DNA of 64,000 bases from Tepidaquicella sp964564635 (GCA_964564635.1 CAZMAR010000002.1:558001-622000), one strand, 5' to 3'; positions 7,913 to 17,861 are shown, numbered from the stretch's first letter. Notes: generated by a model from the sequence alone, not told the origin. Translations and numbers: made by a program.

Positions 7913-9783
7913 TGGAGAAAAAAAAAGTTTCAAGATTTAAGACTAAAGTTGTGAATATTGGAGATATACCACTTGGGGGAGATTATCCAATTCGGCTGCA
8001 ATCTATGACAACGACTGATACGATGGATATAATGGGAACAGTTGAGCAATCTATTAAAATTATTGAGGCTGGTGCTGATTATGTTAGAATTACTGCTCCA
8101 AGTATAAAAGAAGCAGAGAACCTTAAAGAAATAAAAAAGGAACTTAAAAAAAGAGGATTCAACACACCTCTTATTGCAGATATTCATTTTACTCCTAATG
8201 CTGCTGAGGTTGCAGCAAGGTATGTAGAAAAAGTTAGAATAAATCCGGGTAATTATGCAGATAAAAAGAAGTTTGAAATTAAAGAATATACTGATGCTCA
8301 ATATCAGATAGAACTTGAAAGAATAAGAAATAAGTTTACACCACTGGTAAAAATATGTAAAGAATATGGAACTGCGATGCGCATTGGGGTTAACCACGGT
8401 TCACTTTCAGATAGAATTATGAATAGATATGGAGATACACCGCTTGGAATGGTTGAGTCAGCACTTGAGTTTGTTAGATTTTGTGAAGAGTTAAATTTTT
8501 ATAATATTGTTCTATCAATGAAATCAAGTAATCCTGCTATTATGATTGATGCATATAGATTACTTGTAAAAAAGATGATTGAGTCTCATATGAATTATCC
8601 TATTCATTTAGGTGTTACAGAAGCAGGAGATGGATTAGATGGAAGAATTAAATCTTCTATTGGTATATGTACGCTACTTGAAGAAGGAATTGGAGATACA
8701 ATCAGGGTTTCACTTACAGAAGCGCCGGAAAATGAAATAAAAGTTTGTAAAATTATTGTTAACAGGTATGAATATGAATCTATTTGGCAAGAAACACAGG
8801 AACTTAATGGAAAAAAATTTGAAGAATTAATAACAGAAAGCAAATTCAAAGTTCCTGTTGTCATTATTTCTTTAACTGATAAATATTTTAATGACATAAA
8901 TAACCTCAAAAGTTTAGGCTTTTGGTATAGTGAAACTCTTAATAAGTGGAATATTAGTGAAACGGCTCCTGATTATATTTTCATTGCTTCAAGAGATGTA
9001 AATTATAAACTGCCAGAGAGACTAAAAAAAATTTATAACTTTGAATACTGGAAGAAAATAGAAAATAAAAATAACTCTTTCCCTCTTCTGTCTTTAAAGG
9101 AATATCAATCGAACTTTAATACCTTAAAAGGAACTGAAAAGTTTGTTAATGTAACTTTAAATGAATTCGATGGAATATATTATGAACTTTTCAGAAACGA
9201 TAAAGATTGCAATATAGTAATTTCCTTTACCGCTGATATTACGCTTAATGTTAAAAAAGACTTTATTTTAAAAATCAGGAGAAATGGAGTAAAAAATGAT
9301 ATTGTAATAAGAATTGGATATGGAAATTTAGAACAAGATACTTTTGCTTTGTATTCTTCTGCTGATACAGGGGATTTACTAATTTCTGGTTTAGTTTCAG
9401 GTATCTGGCTTGATTATAAAGAAATCGAAATTGCAAATAAAGTATCTTTCAATATATTGCAAGCCGCAAGAAAAAGATTTACAAAAACAGATTTTATATC
9501 CTGTCCTTCCTGTGGTAGAACTCTCTTTGACTTAGAGGAAACTACTGCAAGAATAAAAAAAGCAACTGAACACCTGAAAGGTTTGAAAATTGCTATTATG
9601 GGATGCATAGTAAATGGTCCCGGTGAAATGGCTGATGCAGATTATGGGTATGTTGGTAGTGGTCATAACAAAGTGACTCTATATAAAGGTAAAGAAATAG
9701 TTAAAAAGAATATAGATTCCAAAGATGCTCTTGATGAATTAATCAAATTAATCAAAGACAACGGGGACTGGATAGAAAAATAA
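7909..9783 (+). CDS. ispG: 4-hydroxy-3-methylbut-2-enyl diphosphate synthase, long form
   Basis: A 624-residue GcpE/IspG enzyme of the non-mevalonate isoprenoid pathway, which reduces methylerythritol cyclodiphosphate to HMBPP. The TIM-barrel opening (IGDIPLGGDYPIRLQSMTTT) and the sequence IGVNHGSLSDRIMNRYGDTP are clear. The 4Fe-4S ligands are Cys532 and Cys535 (CPSCGRT), Cys566 and Glu573 (CIVNGPGE). The protein is much longer than the roughly 370-residue E. coli enzyme because of an inserted domain at about residues 300-520. This is the three-domain architecture of Chlamydia, plants and Bacteroidota. The ATGA overlap with the rhomboid gene suggests coupled translation. The gene ends the first + strand block. 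Confidence 0.96.
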   Translation: MMEKKKVSRFKTKVVNIGDIPLGGDYPIRLQSMTTTDTMDIMGTVEQSIKIIEAGADYVRITAPSIKEAENLKEIKKELKKRGFNTPLIADIHFTPNAAEVAARYVEKVRINPGNYADKKKFEIKEYTDAQYQIELERIRNKFTPLVKICKEYGTAMRIGVNHGSLSDRIMNRYGDTPLGMVESALEFVRFCEELNFYNIVLSMKSSNPAIMIDAYRLLVKKMIESHMNYPIHLGVTEAGDGLDGRIKSSIGICTLLEEGIGDTIRVSLTEAPENEIKVCKIIVNRYEYESIWQETQELNGKKFEELITESKFKVPVVIISLTDKYFNDINNLKSLGFWYSETLNKWNISETAPDYIFIASRDVNYKLPERLKKIYNFEYWKKIENKNNSFPLLSLKEYQSNFNTLKGTEKFVNVTLNEFDGIYYELFRNDKDCNIVISFTADITLNVKKDFILKIRRNGVKNDIVIRIGYGNLEQDTFALYSSADTGDLLISGLVSGIWLDYKEIEIANKVSFNILQAARKRFTKTDFISCPSCGRTLFDLEETTARIKKATEHLKGLKIAIMGCIVNGPGEMADADYGYVGSGHNKVTLYKGKEIVKKNIDSKDALDELIKLIKDNGDWIEK

Positions 9784-9894
9784 TTTAGATTGTTTTTTCT
9801 CAGATTAAAAATCCTTGTTTTATTTCTACAACTTTATAAGTGTATGGAATTTTTTTTAACTTATTTTTTAAAATATCTTTTATAGTAAAAAAGC

Positions 9895-9928
9895 AAAAGG
9901 CAGGAATAAAAAATAACTCCTGCCTTTT
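9895..9928. terminator. bidirectional rho-independent terminator between ispG and ppdK
   Basis: An 11-bp perfect stem (AAAAGGCAGGA at 9895-9905 with TCCTGCCTTTT at 9918-9928) with a 12-nt loop. A-rich and T-rich flanks give a U-tract on either strand. It lies between the convergent ispG and ppdK genes. Confidence 0.85.
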
Positions 9929-9953
9929 ATAAGGAGGGTATGAGAAAAAATTG

Positions 9954-12683
9954 TTATTTCTTTTTAAAGGGATATAATAAATTTGCTCTTGCTGCTGCGA
10001 GTCTTGCAATTGGTACTCGGAATGGTGAGCAGCTTACATAGTTCAGATTTGTTTTATGACAAAATTCAACCGACTGAGGTTCTCCGCCATGTTCACCGCA
10101 TATACCAATTTTCAAATCTGGTTTTACTTTTCTGCCTTTTTCAACTGCATATTCCATTAGTTTTCCGACTCCTTTTATATCAATTACCTGAAATGGGTCT
10201 TCCTTTAAAATTCTCTTTTTAAGATATGTAGGCAAAAATCCACCTAAATCGTCTCGTGAAAATCCAAAAGTCATTTGTGTCATATCATTTGTTCCAAAGG
10301 AAAAGAATTCTGCATATTGTGCAATTTCATCTGCGGTTATTGCTGCTCGTGGTATTTCAATCATTGTTCCGAAATGATACTTTATTTTTTTCAATCCGAA
10401 ATCGTTTAGAACTTCTTTATAAATTTTTTCAACAACTTCTTTCTGATTTTTTAATTCAGTATCAATTCCAACAAGCGGTATCATTATTTCTGGATAAGGT
10501 TTTTTTCCTTCTTTAATAAGTTCTGCAGCTGATTCAAAAATTGCTCTTATTTGCATTTCAATAATTTCCGGATAAGTGATTCCCAATCTCACGCCTCGAT
10601 GCCCAAGCATAGGATTGCTTTCACTTATTTTCTCAGCCCTGATATTAAATTCCTCTATACTTATCCCAAGACTTTCTGCAAGCTTTTCCCTTTCCTCTTC
10701 TCTATTAGGTACAAACTCGTGTAATGGGGGATCCAATGTTCTTATCGTTACTGGAAGTCCATCCATTGCTTCTAAGGTTTTCTTTATATCTTCTTTTACA
10801 TATGGGAAAAGCTCTTTCAATGCTGCTCTTCGTTCTTCCTCTGTTTCAGACATTATCATTTTTCTAAGTAAAAACAATGGTTCTTCTGAACCTACACCAT
10901 AAAACATATGTTCAGTTCTAAATAATCCTATTCCCTCAGCACCGAATAATTTTGCTTTTAAGGCGTCTTCTGGTGATTCTGCATTTGTTCTTATTTTTAA
11001 TTTTCTAACTTTATCGCAAATTTTTAGAAACTCTGAAAGAGTTTCATTTTCTGGGTCAACATCAATCATTGGTAATTGCCCTGCATATACATAACCTTTT
11101 GTACCATTAAGCGAAATCCATTCTCCTTCTCTTATTATAGTTTCATCTACTGAGAAATATTTCTCTTCATAATTTACCTCTATTTTTCCTGCCCCTACTA
11201 TACAGCATTTACCCCATCCTCTTGCTACAAGTGCAGCGTGTGAGGTCATTCCACCTCGAGCTGTTAGAATTGCATCTGCTGCTCTCATTCCTTCAATATC
11301 TTCAGGATTAGTTTCTTCTCTAACAAGTATCACTTTTTTTCCTTCTGATGACCATTTAACCACATCTTCAGCTGAAAAAACTACCTGACCAGTTGCACCA
11401 CCTGGACCTGCTGGTAATCCTTTTGTCAATATTTTTGCATTCTTTTCTGCTTCTCGTTCAAGTACGGGATGAAGTAATTCATCAAGTTGATTTGGTTTTA
11501 CTCTAAGGACCGCTTCTTCTTTTGTAATTAATTTTTCTTTATACATATCAAGTGCCATCTTAACTGCTGCAGCTCCATTTCTTTTTCCTATTCTACACTG
11601 TAACATATATAACTTACCCTGTTGAATAGTAAATTCTAAATCCAGCATATCACGATAATGTTTTTCCAATCTTCTTTGGATTTTATCTAACTCTTTGTAA
11701 ACCTCTGGCATTTTTTCTTCAAGAGATGGTAAGTGCATATTATGCTCACTCTTTCCAATTTCATTTATTGGATTTGGGGTTCTAATACCAGCAACTACAT
11801 CTTCACCTTGTGCATTTGGTAACCATTCACCATAAAAATGATTTTCACCTGTGGCAGGATTTCTTGTAAATGCAACTCCAGTTGCTGATGTATCTCCCAT
11901 ATTACCAAAAACCATTGCCTGAACATTAACTGCAGTACCCCAGTCATCAGGTATACCTTCAATTCTTCTGTAAGATTTTGCTCGTTTTCCATTCCAGCTC
12001 TGGAATACTGCTCCTATAGCTCCCCATAGTTGTTCGTGTGGGTCTTCAGGAAAAGGTTTACCTAAAACTTCAAGAACTTTTTTCTTGTATATTTCTATTA
12101 ATTTTAGTAAGTCTTCGGGGGTAAGCTCAGTATCAGTTCTATACCCTTTTTCTCTTTTTAGTATATGAAGTTCTCTCTCAAGCTGTTGCCTGACTCCCTG
12201 TCCTTCTTCTGGTTCTATTCCAGCGGCTTTTTCCATAACTACATCTGCATACATCTGGATTAACCTTCTTTGTGAATCATAAACAAATCTTGGGTTATTT
12301 GTTTTCTTTATTAATCCTTCTCTGGTTTCATCGTTTAAGCCAACATTTAATACTGTTTCCATCATCCCTGGCATAGAGCTTCTTGCACCGGAACGGACAG
12401 AAACAAGAAGTGGATTATCTTTATCACCAAAAACTGCACCCATTTCCTTTTCTACCTTAGCAAGTGCTTTTTCAACCTGTGATTTAAGTTCTTTTGGATA
12501 TTTCTTTTTATGTTTGTAATAATATGTACAAACTTCAGTTGTAATAGTAAATCCAGCTGGGACAGGCAATCCTAAATTTACCATTTCCGCGAGGTTTGCT
12601 CCTTTCCCACCCAATAATTCCTTCATATTTGCTTTGCCATCGGCTTTTTTACCGCCAAAATAATAAACATACTTTTTTGCCAT
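9954..12683 (-). CDS. ppdK: pyruvate, phosphate dikinase
   Basis: A 909-residue PPDK, the expected length, interconverting pyruvate + ATP + Pi and phosphoenolpyruvate + AMP + PPi. The N-terminal ATP-grasp domain starts YFGGKKADGKANMKELLGGK. The swivelling phosphohistidine domain has GGMTSHAALVARGWGK with His482. The C-terminal PEP barrel carries GICGEHGGEPQSVEFC and the acid/base cysteine in YVSCSPFRVP. The enzyme can serve glycolysis with PPi or gluconeogenesis. It appears to be a single-gene unit: the nearest upstream gene is 685 bases away and it ends at the shared hairpin. No Shine-Dalgarno precedes the ATG. Confidence 0.97.
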   Translation of the reverse strand: MAKKYVYYFGGKKADGKANMKELLGGKGANLAEMVNLGLPVPAGFTITTEVCTYYYKHKKKYPKELKSQVEKALAKVEKEMGAVFGDKDNPLLVSVRSGARSSMPGMMETVLNVGLNDETREGLIKKTNNPRFVYDSQRRLIQMYADVVMEKAAGIEPEEGQGVRQQLERELHILKREKGYRTDTELTPEDLLKLIEIYKKKVLEVLGKPFPEDPHEQLWGAIGAVFQSWNGKRAKSYRRIEGIPDDWGTAVNVQAMVFGNMGDTSATGVAFTRNPATGENHFYGEWLPNAQGEDVVAGIRTPNPINEIGKSEHNMHLPSLEEKMPEVYKELDKIQRRLEKHYRDMLDLEFTIQQGKLYMLQCRIGKRNGAAAVKMALDMYKEKLITKEEAVLRVKPNQLDELLHPVLEREAEKNAKILTKGLPAGPGGATGQVVFSAEDVVKWSSEGKKVILVREETNPEDIEGMRAADAILTARGGMTSHAALVARGWGKCCIVGAGKIEVNYEEKYFSVDETIIREGEWISLNGTKGYVYAGQLPMIDVDPENETLSEFLKICDKVRKLKIRTNAESPEDALKAKLFGAEGIGLFRTEHMFYGVGSEEPLFLLRKMIMSETEEERRAALKELFPYVKEDIKKTLEAMDGLPVTIRTLDPPLHEFVPNREEEREKLAESLGISIEEFNIRAEKISESNPMLGHRGVRLGITYPEIIEMQIRAIFESAAELIKEGKKPYPEIMIPLVGIDTELKNQKEVVEKIYKEVLNDFGLKKIKYHFGTMIEIPRAAITADEIAQYAEFFSFGTNDMTQMTFGFSRDDLGGFLPTYLKKRILKEDPFQVIDIKGVGKLMEYAVEKGRKVKPDLKIGICGEHGGEPQSVEFCHKTNLNYVSCSPFRVPIARLAAARANLLYPFKKK

Positions 12684-12991
12684 ATTTAATTATAATTAAA
12701 ATTAAAAATCAATAAATTTATTTATTTTAAAATTAAAAAAATATGATAAAAGTACATTAAATTATTATTAACTTTTAATTTTATTCTAAATAAATTTGGA
12801 ACTTACATATAAACAGTATTTTAATCATAATATTAACTTTATTTAGGTAAATTTTTATAAGATAAATTCATGATTATCAATTATTTATAATAATAGGCTG
12901 ATTTAAACTTTATACTACACTTATTCCATCGGTATATTTAAAGGTCTTATCAAAACATTATACTTAATTATAAAAAATAGGTCCATTCTTA

Positions 12992-13023
12992 AAAAAGAAA
13001 TAATAACAAAAAGAAATAATAAC
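12992..13023. repeat. 16-bp perfect tandem direct repeat (2 copies)
   Basis: The unit AAAAAGAAATAATAAC occurs twice in a row, at 12992-13007 and 13008-13023, without mismatch. It lies in the non-coding stretch upstream of ppdK and probably arose by slippage. No function is claimed. Confidence 0.75.
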
Positions 13024-13299
13024 TTTTCTAATTACTTGAGGTTTTTCTTTTTACATTATTTTTTTAATGAGTATTAGATGAAAAATAGAAAATATGGTTC
13101 TGCTTATTTGCAAGAAAATAAGTAAAGATTAATAGTAATTTTTTTTCTTTATACAGATTTTTAGCTGTATAGTAGAAATTTAAGTAATTCTATAATTTTG
13201 TGAGTGACTGAGAGAGAGGAAAACTTTCCTCTTTATATAATGCCGGGAATTCAATTTTGATTTTTTTATCATCTAAAAATTTTAAAAAGAGAGGATATA

Positions 13300-13319
13300 A
13301 AGTGACATATTAATCACTT
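13300..13319. promoter_or_regulatory. inverted repeat AAGTGA-N8-TCACTT, possible operator
   Basis: Perfect 6-bp arms at 13300-13305 and 13314-13319 around an 8-nt AT-rich centre. The symmetry is of the kind bound by dimeric regulators, but the 8-nt spacing does not fit a CRP/FNR site. It lies 50 bases past the glycosyltransferase stop and about 620 bases from the ppdK start, so its target is unclear. Confidence 0.25.
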
Positions 13320-13368
13320 ATATAAATTTGAGAAAATGAATAAAAGTTGAAATGTTGTATTTAAAAAA

Positions 13369-14130
13369 TTACAAAAACTTTCGAGCTATTACATTAAAGG
13401 TTGTATCCACAGTTTTTATTATTTCCGGAGTGAGTTTTGATAGATATTTTTCTCTTGATGCATTTTCCCAAAGGTGATGGCAAAATGCTTTTTTATAATC
13501 AATATTTTTTTTAAATAATTTTTTTAAATCCCAGGAATAATAAAGTGGGTAATGAAAACTGTAATATGGTTCTATATGAATTAGTTCAGGATATCTTTTA
13601 GCAAGTTTATATGATTTTTTAACAGATACTTCAGCCCAGTATTTATCATAACCCTTTGAACGAAAATTCTTAAATTCTTCTAACCATAAATCAAGGAATT
13701 CTGCATTTTTCTCAGATAAAATTACTCCATTGCATAACCCATTTGTTTTTATAAGTCCCTCTTTTCCCATTACAAATTTATAATTCATTAGTGGTGAAAA
13801 TGGCTTTTTACAAATTATATCTAAGTCGAGATATATTCCACCGATCTCTTTAAGTATATATATTCTTGCTACATCTGATTTATGGGCAGGATGTATTAAT
13901 TCTTTATTAAAAACTTTATCCGGAGGGGTTATTTTATTTATTTCTAATTTTTCTTTTATTTTTTCCCACCATGGACTCTTTTGTGGTTCTCTGTTTGTAT
14001 GGAAATATAATTTTTCAGGATGGTTTAAATCATAAGCGGATTTAATACATAAATAATGTATGAGATTAAATTCATTTTCTTTAATATTATCAGAATAAAA
14101 ATATATAAAATGAAAAATATTTGGAATCAT
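13369..14130 (-). CDS. glycosyltransferase with DXD motif (GT32/capsular type)
   Basis: A 253-residue soluble protein. It starts MIPNIFHFIYF, the 'IPKxIHxIWF'-like opening of OCH1/GT32 glycosyltransferases. HKSDVARIYILKEIGGIYLDLDIICKKP near 82-109 contains the DLD (DXD) motif that binds the metal and nucleotide sugar, and LCNGVILSEK follows near 132-141. It probably adds a sugar to a surface polysaccharide or lipid. It follows the M1 peptidase gene on the same strand with a 46-nt gap, and no polysaccharide cluster surrounds it. Donor and acceptor are unknown. Confidence 0.75.
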   Translation of the reverse strand: MIPNIFHFIYFYSDNIKENEFNLIHYLCIKSAYDLNHPEKLYFHTNREPQKSPWWEKIKEKLEINKITPPDKVFNKELIHPAHKSDVARIYILKEIGGIYLDLDIICKKPFSPLMNYKFVMGKEGLIKTNGLCNGVILSEKNAEFLDLWLEEFKNFRSKGYDKYWAEVSVKKSYKLAKRYPELIHIEPYYSFHYPLYYSWDLKKLFKKNIDYKKAFCHHLWENASREKYLSKLTPEIIKTVDTTFNVIARKFL

Positions 14131-14176
14131 ATATTATAAATAATTGTAATATTCTTGTTTTTGTAACATATAATAA

Positions 14177-16060
14177 TCATTGCTTTTCTGTTAAAGTTAA
14201 AATGTTATCACTCTCATCACAATCTGGTATATATTCATTCCCAATTTGTATATTAAATATATCTTTATTTGTTAATACAGAAGTTCTGAATACCAGACTA
14301 TCCTTCCATATTTCGGGAGAATATGAAAATTCTTCTGTAGTGTTATCTTTAAATGTTATTTTTACATTTAACGGAATTGGAAGTTTGCCTTTATTGTGTA
14401 TTTCTAAGTGTAAAGTATCATTATTTTTTAATGCACTATATATTGATAAATCGGAATAGGCAAAATCAAATAACCATCTTTTCCAGAACCAATTTAGGTT
14501 TTCTCCGTATAAATCATTAAATGTAAATATAAAATCATAGGGAGTTGGATGCTTCCCGTTCCATCTGTTTATGTATTCTTTTAATATTTTCTTAAATTGA
14601 GATTCTCCCAACATATTCATTAAAACATCATAGAAAAAAGCTGACTTATTATAAGCGTGAAATCTATATGCCTCATACTTCAATTCATTTGAGTGTATCA
14701 TTAAAGGTAAATCAAGTGCAGTATTTGCTAATTGGAGGTATGTTTTCATATTTCTTTTTCTTGTATCAATACCTGTATAATTTTTCTGAAACTCCATCGG
14801 GAGGAAAACCGCCCATCCTTCATCCATCCACGCATATAATCTTTCGTTTATTCCCATATAAAATGGGAAATAACTATGTGAAATTTCGTGTGAAGTAACA
14901 TAAACTAAATCTTCAAAACTTTCAGTTTCACTTTGATTTACCATCATTGGATATTCCATACCTCCTGCACCATTAAATATTGTAATAGATGGATAAGGAT
15001 ATGGGACTGTTGGGTTATCTTCAGAAAAATATTTTAAAAGGTCTCTTGATATTTGAGTGACTCTGTCAAAAAATTTATATTCTTGTTTAAAAGCAGAATT
15101 TATAATAACTTTTCTTCCTTTTTCTACTTCTAATGATGTAGCATCCCATAAATAATTATTACTAAAACAAAAAGCAAAATCCGGAACTTTCTCTGCGATA
15201 AAATGCCACTTTTTTATTTCATTCGGATTTTTGAATATGTTTTTTTCTTTGTAATCTTCTGAATTAATTATTCTTATTATCGTATCGGTATTATAAGCAT
15301 ATTGGAGTCGATTTAAAATTTTTTCTGTGAATAGTTCTGTTGAGTTTATCAGTGTTCCAGTTCCCCAGATAACTACATCTTTAACATCTGTTGAAATTGT
15401 AACATCATAATCAGAAAAATCATTATAAAATTCTGTTGTACCTGTATATTCGTTTAAATCCCAACCATAGATATCGTCATATACAGCTATCTGAGGATAC
15501 CAGTAGCCAATGAAGTATGTTGCATTTCCATATCTTCCCATTCTTAAATTTCTAACTTCTGGGAGTTGAAATTCCCATTCAATATAAATTTTAATTGAAT
15601 TTTTTGGAGTTAATTTTTTTTGGAGTTTTATAATAGCATTTGTTCCTGTCAATTTGAATAAATTGCTATTATTTAAATCAATGTTATTATTATCTATGGT
15701 TAATTTTTTTATGATTACTCCAGTGGTAAAAATATTTGTATCAACATTCCAATCTCTTGATGAATTTGGTTTATTCCAGTTTTGATATAACCTTATTACT
15801 ATATTAGATAAATTATCAGGGCTGTTATTGAAATATGTAATATATTCATTTCCAATTACTTTTCTTGTTTCAGTAACTACAGAAACATCGATAATATACT
15901 TGGATTTATTTATCCAGTAATTTTCTCCTGCTTTTCCATCATAAGATCGAGTATTGTTAAGGTATGCTTTTAAGAATTCTTTTGGAATGTATAATTCATT
16001 CTGGGAAATAGAAATACCTGAAATTGCTAATAGAAAAAAAAATAAAATTTTTCTAAACAT
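14177..16060 (-). CDS. secreted M1 family metallopeptidase (aminopeptidase N-like)
   Basis: 627 residues with a signal peptide (MFRKILFFFLLAISGISISQ). An N-terminal beta domain carries FIGYWYPQIAVYDD, and the substrate-binding motif is the GGMEYP-type sequence near 356-361. The zinc site HEISH has His391, Glu392 and His395, with the third ligand Glu414 exactly 18 residues on (MDEGWA). It should remove N-terminal residues from peptides in the periplasm or at the cell surface. The protein stops after a beta-domain and has no NYPNPFN sorting domain, unlike other exported peptidases here. It is shorter than the about 870-residue PepN because the helical C-domain is absent. It starts 7 nt after the trans-sulfuration gene's stop codon side, suggesting cotranscription. 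Confidence 0.92.
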   Translation of the reverse strand: MFRKILFFFLLAISGISISQNELYIPKEFLKAYLNNTRSYDGKAGENYWINKSKYIIDVSVVTETRKVIGNEYITYFNNSPDNLSNIVIRLYQNWNKPNSSRDWNVDTNIFTTGVIIKKLTIDNNNIDLNNSNLFKLTGTNAIIKLQKKLTPKNSIKIYIEWEFQLPEVRNLRMGRYGNATYFIGYWYPQIAVYDDIYGWDLNEYTGTTEFYNDFSDYDVTISTDVKDVVIWGTGTLINSTELFTEKILNRLQYAYNTDTIIRIINSEDYKEKNIFKNPNEIKKWHFIAEKVPDFAFCFSNNYLWDATSLEVEKGRKVIINSAFKQEYKFFDRVTQISRDLLKYFSEDNPTVPYPYPSITIFNGAGGMEYPMMVNQSETESFEDLVYVTSHEISHSYFPFYMGINERLYAWMDEGWAVFLPMEFQKNYTGIDTRKRNMKTYLQLANTALDLPLMIHSNELKYEAYRFHAYNKSAFFYDVLMNMLGESQFKKILKEYINRWNGKHPTPYDFIFTFNDLYGENLNWFWKRWLFDFAYSDLSIYSALKNNDTLHLEIHNKGKLPIPLNVKITFKDNTTEEFSYSPEIWKDSLVFRTSVLTNKDIFNIQIGNEYIPDCDESDNILTLTEKQ

Positions 16061-16067
16061 ATTTGAT

Positions 16068-17249
16068 TTAAATTTTTGATAACGCTTGTTCTAAATCTTC
16101 TATTAAATCCTGAACATCTTCTATGCCAACTGAGTATCTAACAAGTCCATCAGTAATGCCTGCTTTAATTCGAGATTCTCTGGGCACTTTTGAATGAGTC
16201 ATAGAAGCGGGATGCTGTATTAATGTCTCCACTCCTCCAAGAGACACAGCAAGCAGAGCTACTTTAACATTGTTCATTAAAATTTTTCCCGCTTCATAAC
16301 CGCCTTTCAATTCAAAACTAATCATAGTGCCAAAACCTCTCATTTGCTTTTTTGCAAGTTCATATTGTGGATGTGATTTTAAACCCGGATATTTTACCCA
16401 TTCTATTTTTGGATGTTTTTCAAGATATTCTGCAATTTTAATTGCATTTTCTTGAGCTCTGTCTATTCGTATTGCAAGAGTTTTTATTCCTCGTAAAACT
16501 AAATATGATTGGTGAGGATCTATATTGCATCCCATATTAATCATCATAACTCTTAATTTGTTATAAATTTCTTCGTCTTTCGCAACTATCATTCCTGCAA
16601 CAACATCTGCGTGTCCATTTAAAAACTTTGTCATAGAATGAAAGACAACATCCGCACCGTACTTGATTGGGTTTTGTAAATACGGACTTGAGAATGTATT
16701 GTCAACAACCATTAATATATTGTTTTCTTTTGCAAGTGCAGAACATTTTTCTAAATCTGTTATGCTCATTGTTGGATTTGCGGGAGTCTCAATAAATAAA
16801 ACCTTTGTATTTGTTTTAATTGCATTTTTTATTTTATTTATATCCGATGTGTCTAAATAAGTTGATTCTACACCAAATCTTGAAAAGTGTTCTTCCATTA
16901 CTCCTCGTGAAGGTCCATAAACTGCATCAGTGCTAATAATATGCGCTCCTTTCTCAAGAAGAGCCATATAAATGGTTGTAACTGCTGCCATACCTGAACT
17001 TGTTGCAATTCCACCGTATCCACTTTCAAGTGCTGCAACAGTTTTTTCCAATGCTGTTATTGTGGGATTCCCCAACCTTGTGTAAATATAGCCATCAATT
17101 TCTCCACTGAAACATTTTGCTCCATAATCTGCATCTTCAAATGCGAAAGTAGAAGTTTGATAAATAGGAACATTAGCACTATTATATAAATCTTTGAAAC
17201 CTGCTCCATGAACAAGCAATGAGTTAAATCTTAAATCTTTCTTTGCCAT
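16068..17249 (-). CDS. trans-sulfuration enzyme family PLP protein (cystathionine gamma-synthase / methionine gamma-lyase-like)
   Basis: A 393-residue Cys/Met metabolism PLP enzyme of normal length. The PLP lysine is K208 in SMTKFLNGHADVVAGM. Also visible are YTRLGNPT near 55-62, SSGMAAVT near 83-90, and a C-terminal SLGGVETLIQHPASMTHS, the hallmark of the family. The enzyme could act in methionine synthesis (cystathionine or O-acetylhomoserine chemistry) or in methionine and cysteine breakdown; sequence alone does not separate these. A few other met genes would be expected next to a biosynthetic copy and are not seen. It lies 7 nt upstream of the M1 peptidase gene. Confidence 0.88.
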   Translation of the reverse strand: MAKKDLRFNSLLVHGAGFKDLYNSANVPIYQTSTFAFEDADYGAKCFSGEIDGYIYTRLGNPTITALEKTVAALESGYGGIATSSGMAAVTTIYMALLEKGAHIISTDAVYGPSRGVMEEHFSRFGVESTYLDTSDINKIKNAIKTNTKVLFIETPANPTMSITDLEKCSALAKENNILMVVDNTFSSPYLQNPIKYGADVVFHSMTKFLNGHADVVAGMIVAKDEEIYNKLRVMMINMGCNIDPHQSYLVLRGIKTLAIRIDRAQENAIKIAEYLEKHPKIEWVKYPGLKSHPQYELAKKQMRGFGTMISFELKGGYEAGKILMNNVKVALLAVSLGGVETLIQHPASMTHSKVPRESRIKAGITDGLVRYSVGIEDVQDLIEDLEQALSKI

Positions 17250-17351
17250 ATAATAAATATTTAATTATTAAAATTATAAATTTACATATATTTAATTTTA
17301 AGAGAAATGAAAATGCTAAAAATACTTAAGTAGTAGCAATAATGTTATAAT

Positions 17352-17849
17352 TCAGATCAATTTTTTTGCTTTCAAAATTAAATCTATTATTTCTCTCACA
17401 GCTCCTTCGCCCCCCCTTTTTTTACATACATAGTGGACATTTTTCTTAACTTTTGCCATTGCATTACTTGGACAGCAGGAAAAGCCAACTTTTTTTAATA
17501 AATCTAAATCAAATTCATCATCTCCAATATAAGCGAAATTTTCATTTTTTAAATTATAAATTTTTTTTAAATGTTCAAATGGGATAAGTTTGTCTTCAAC
17601 ATTTTCAAAAAGATGTTCTATTTTTAATTTGTTAATTCTCCTTTTATTTACAGGTGAAGTCATTCCACTTATAACTGCGAATTTTATTCCTAATTTCTGA
17701 GCACGAACAATTCCATATCCATCGTGTGTATGAAATATTTTAATATCATCTCCTGTCCCCGTATAGATAATTTGACCTGTAGATAAACATCCGTCAAGAT
17801 CCATTAATATCATTTTAATTTTGGTTAAGTCCGGTTTTCTTTTAGTCAT
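17352..17849 (-). CDS. kdsC: KdsC-like HAD phosphatase (3-deoxy-manno-octulosonate-8-phosphate phosphatase family)
   Basis: A 165-residue HAD subfamily C0 protein, which has no cap domain and usually works as a tetramer. MDLDGCLSTGQIIYT gives the nucleophile Asp17 and acid/base Asp19, AVISGMTSPVNKRRI is the threonine/serine-loop region, and GDDEFDLDLLKKVGFSCCPSNAM is the metal-binding loop IV. Expected role: dephosphorylating KDO-8-phosphate for LPS core synthesis. The typical DVDGVLTDG is somewhat diverged (C at the V position), so another sugar phosphate is possible. It is the last gene of the compact run folC-HAD-sua5-speB-nth-kdsC; kdsA is not here. Confidence 0.85.
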   Translation of the reverse strand: MTKRKPDLTKIKMILMDLDGCLSTGQIIYTGTGDDIKIFHTHDGYGIVRAQKLGIKFAVISGMTSPVNKRRINKLKIEHLFENVEDKLIPFEHLKKIYNLKNENFAYIGDDEFDLDLLKKVGFSCCPSNAMAKVKKNVHYVCKKRGGEGAVREIIDLILKAKKLI

Positions 17850-17861
17850 AATTTTAAAAAT

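Larger units (their letters stand above)
12684..13368. other. 685-base AT-rich non-coding stretch
   Basis: The only gap over 300 bases in the window. No open frame of useful length or similarity to neighbouring genes was found on either strand. It is mostly A/T homopolymer-rich DNA and should hold the ppdK promoter, read leftwards. Inside it are a 16-bp tandem repeat (12992-13023), an inverted repeat ATACAG-N8-CTGTAT (13151-13170), a hairpin of 8-bp arms (13215-13232) and an inverted repeat AAGTGA-N8-TCACTT (13300-13319). Confidence 0.6.

Noticed and set aside
13213..13234. Hairpin AGAGGAAA/TTTCCTCT as a terminator
   Set aside because: The loop is only two bases if fully paired, and no T-tract follows on either strand.
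13300..13319. CRP/FNR-type site
   Set aside because: The GTGA and TCAC half-sites are 8 nt apart, not the 6 of a CRP site, and no plausible start lies nearby.
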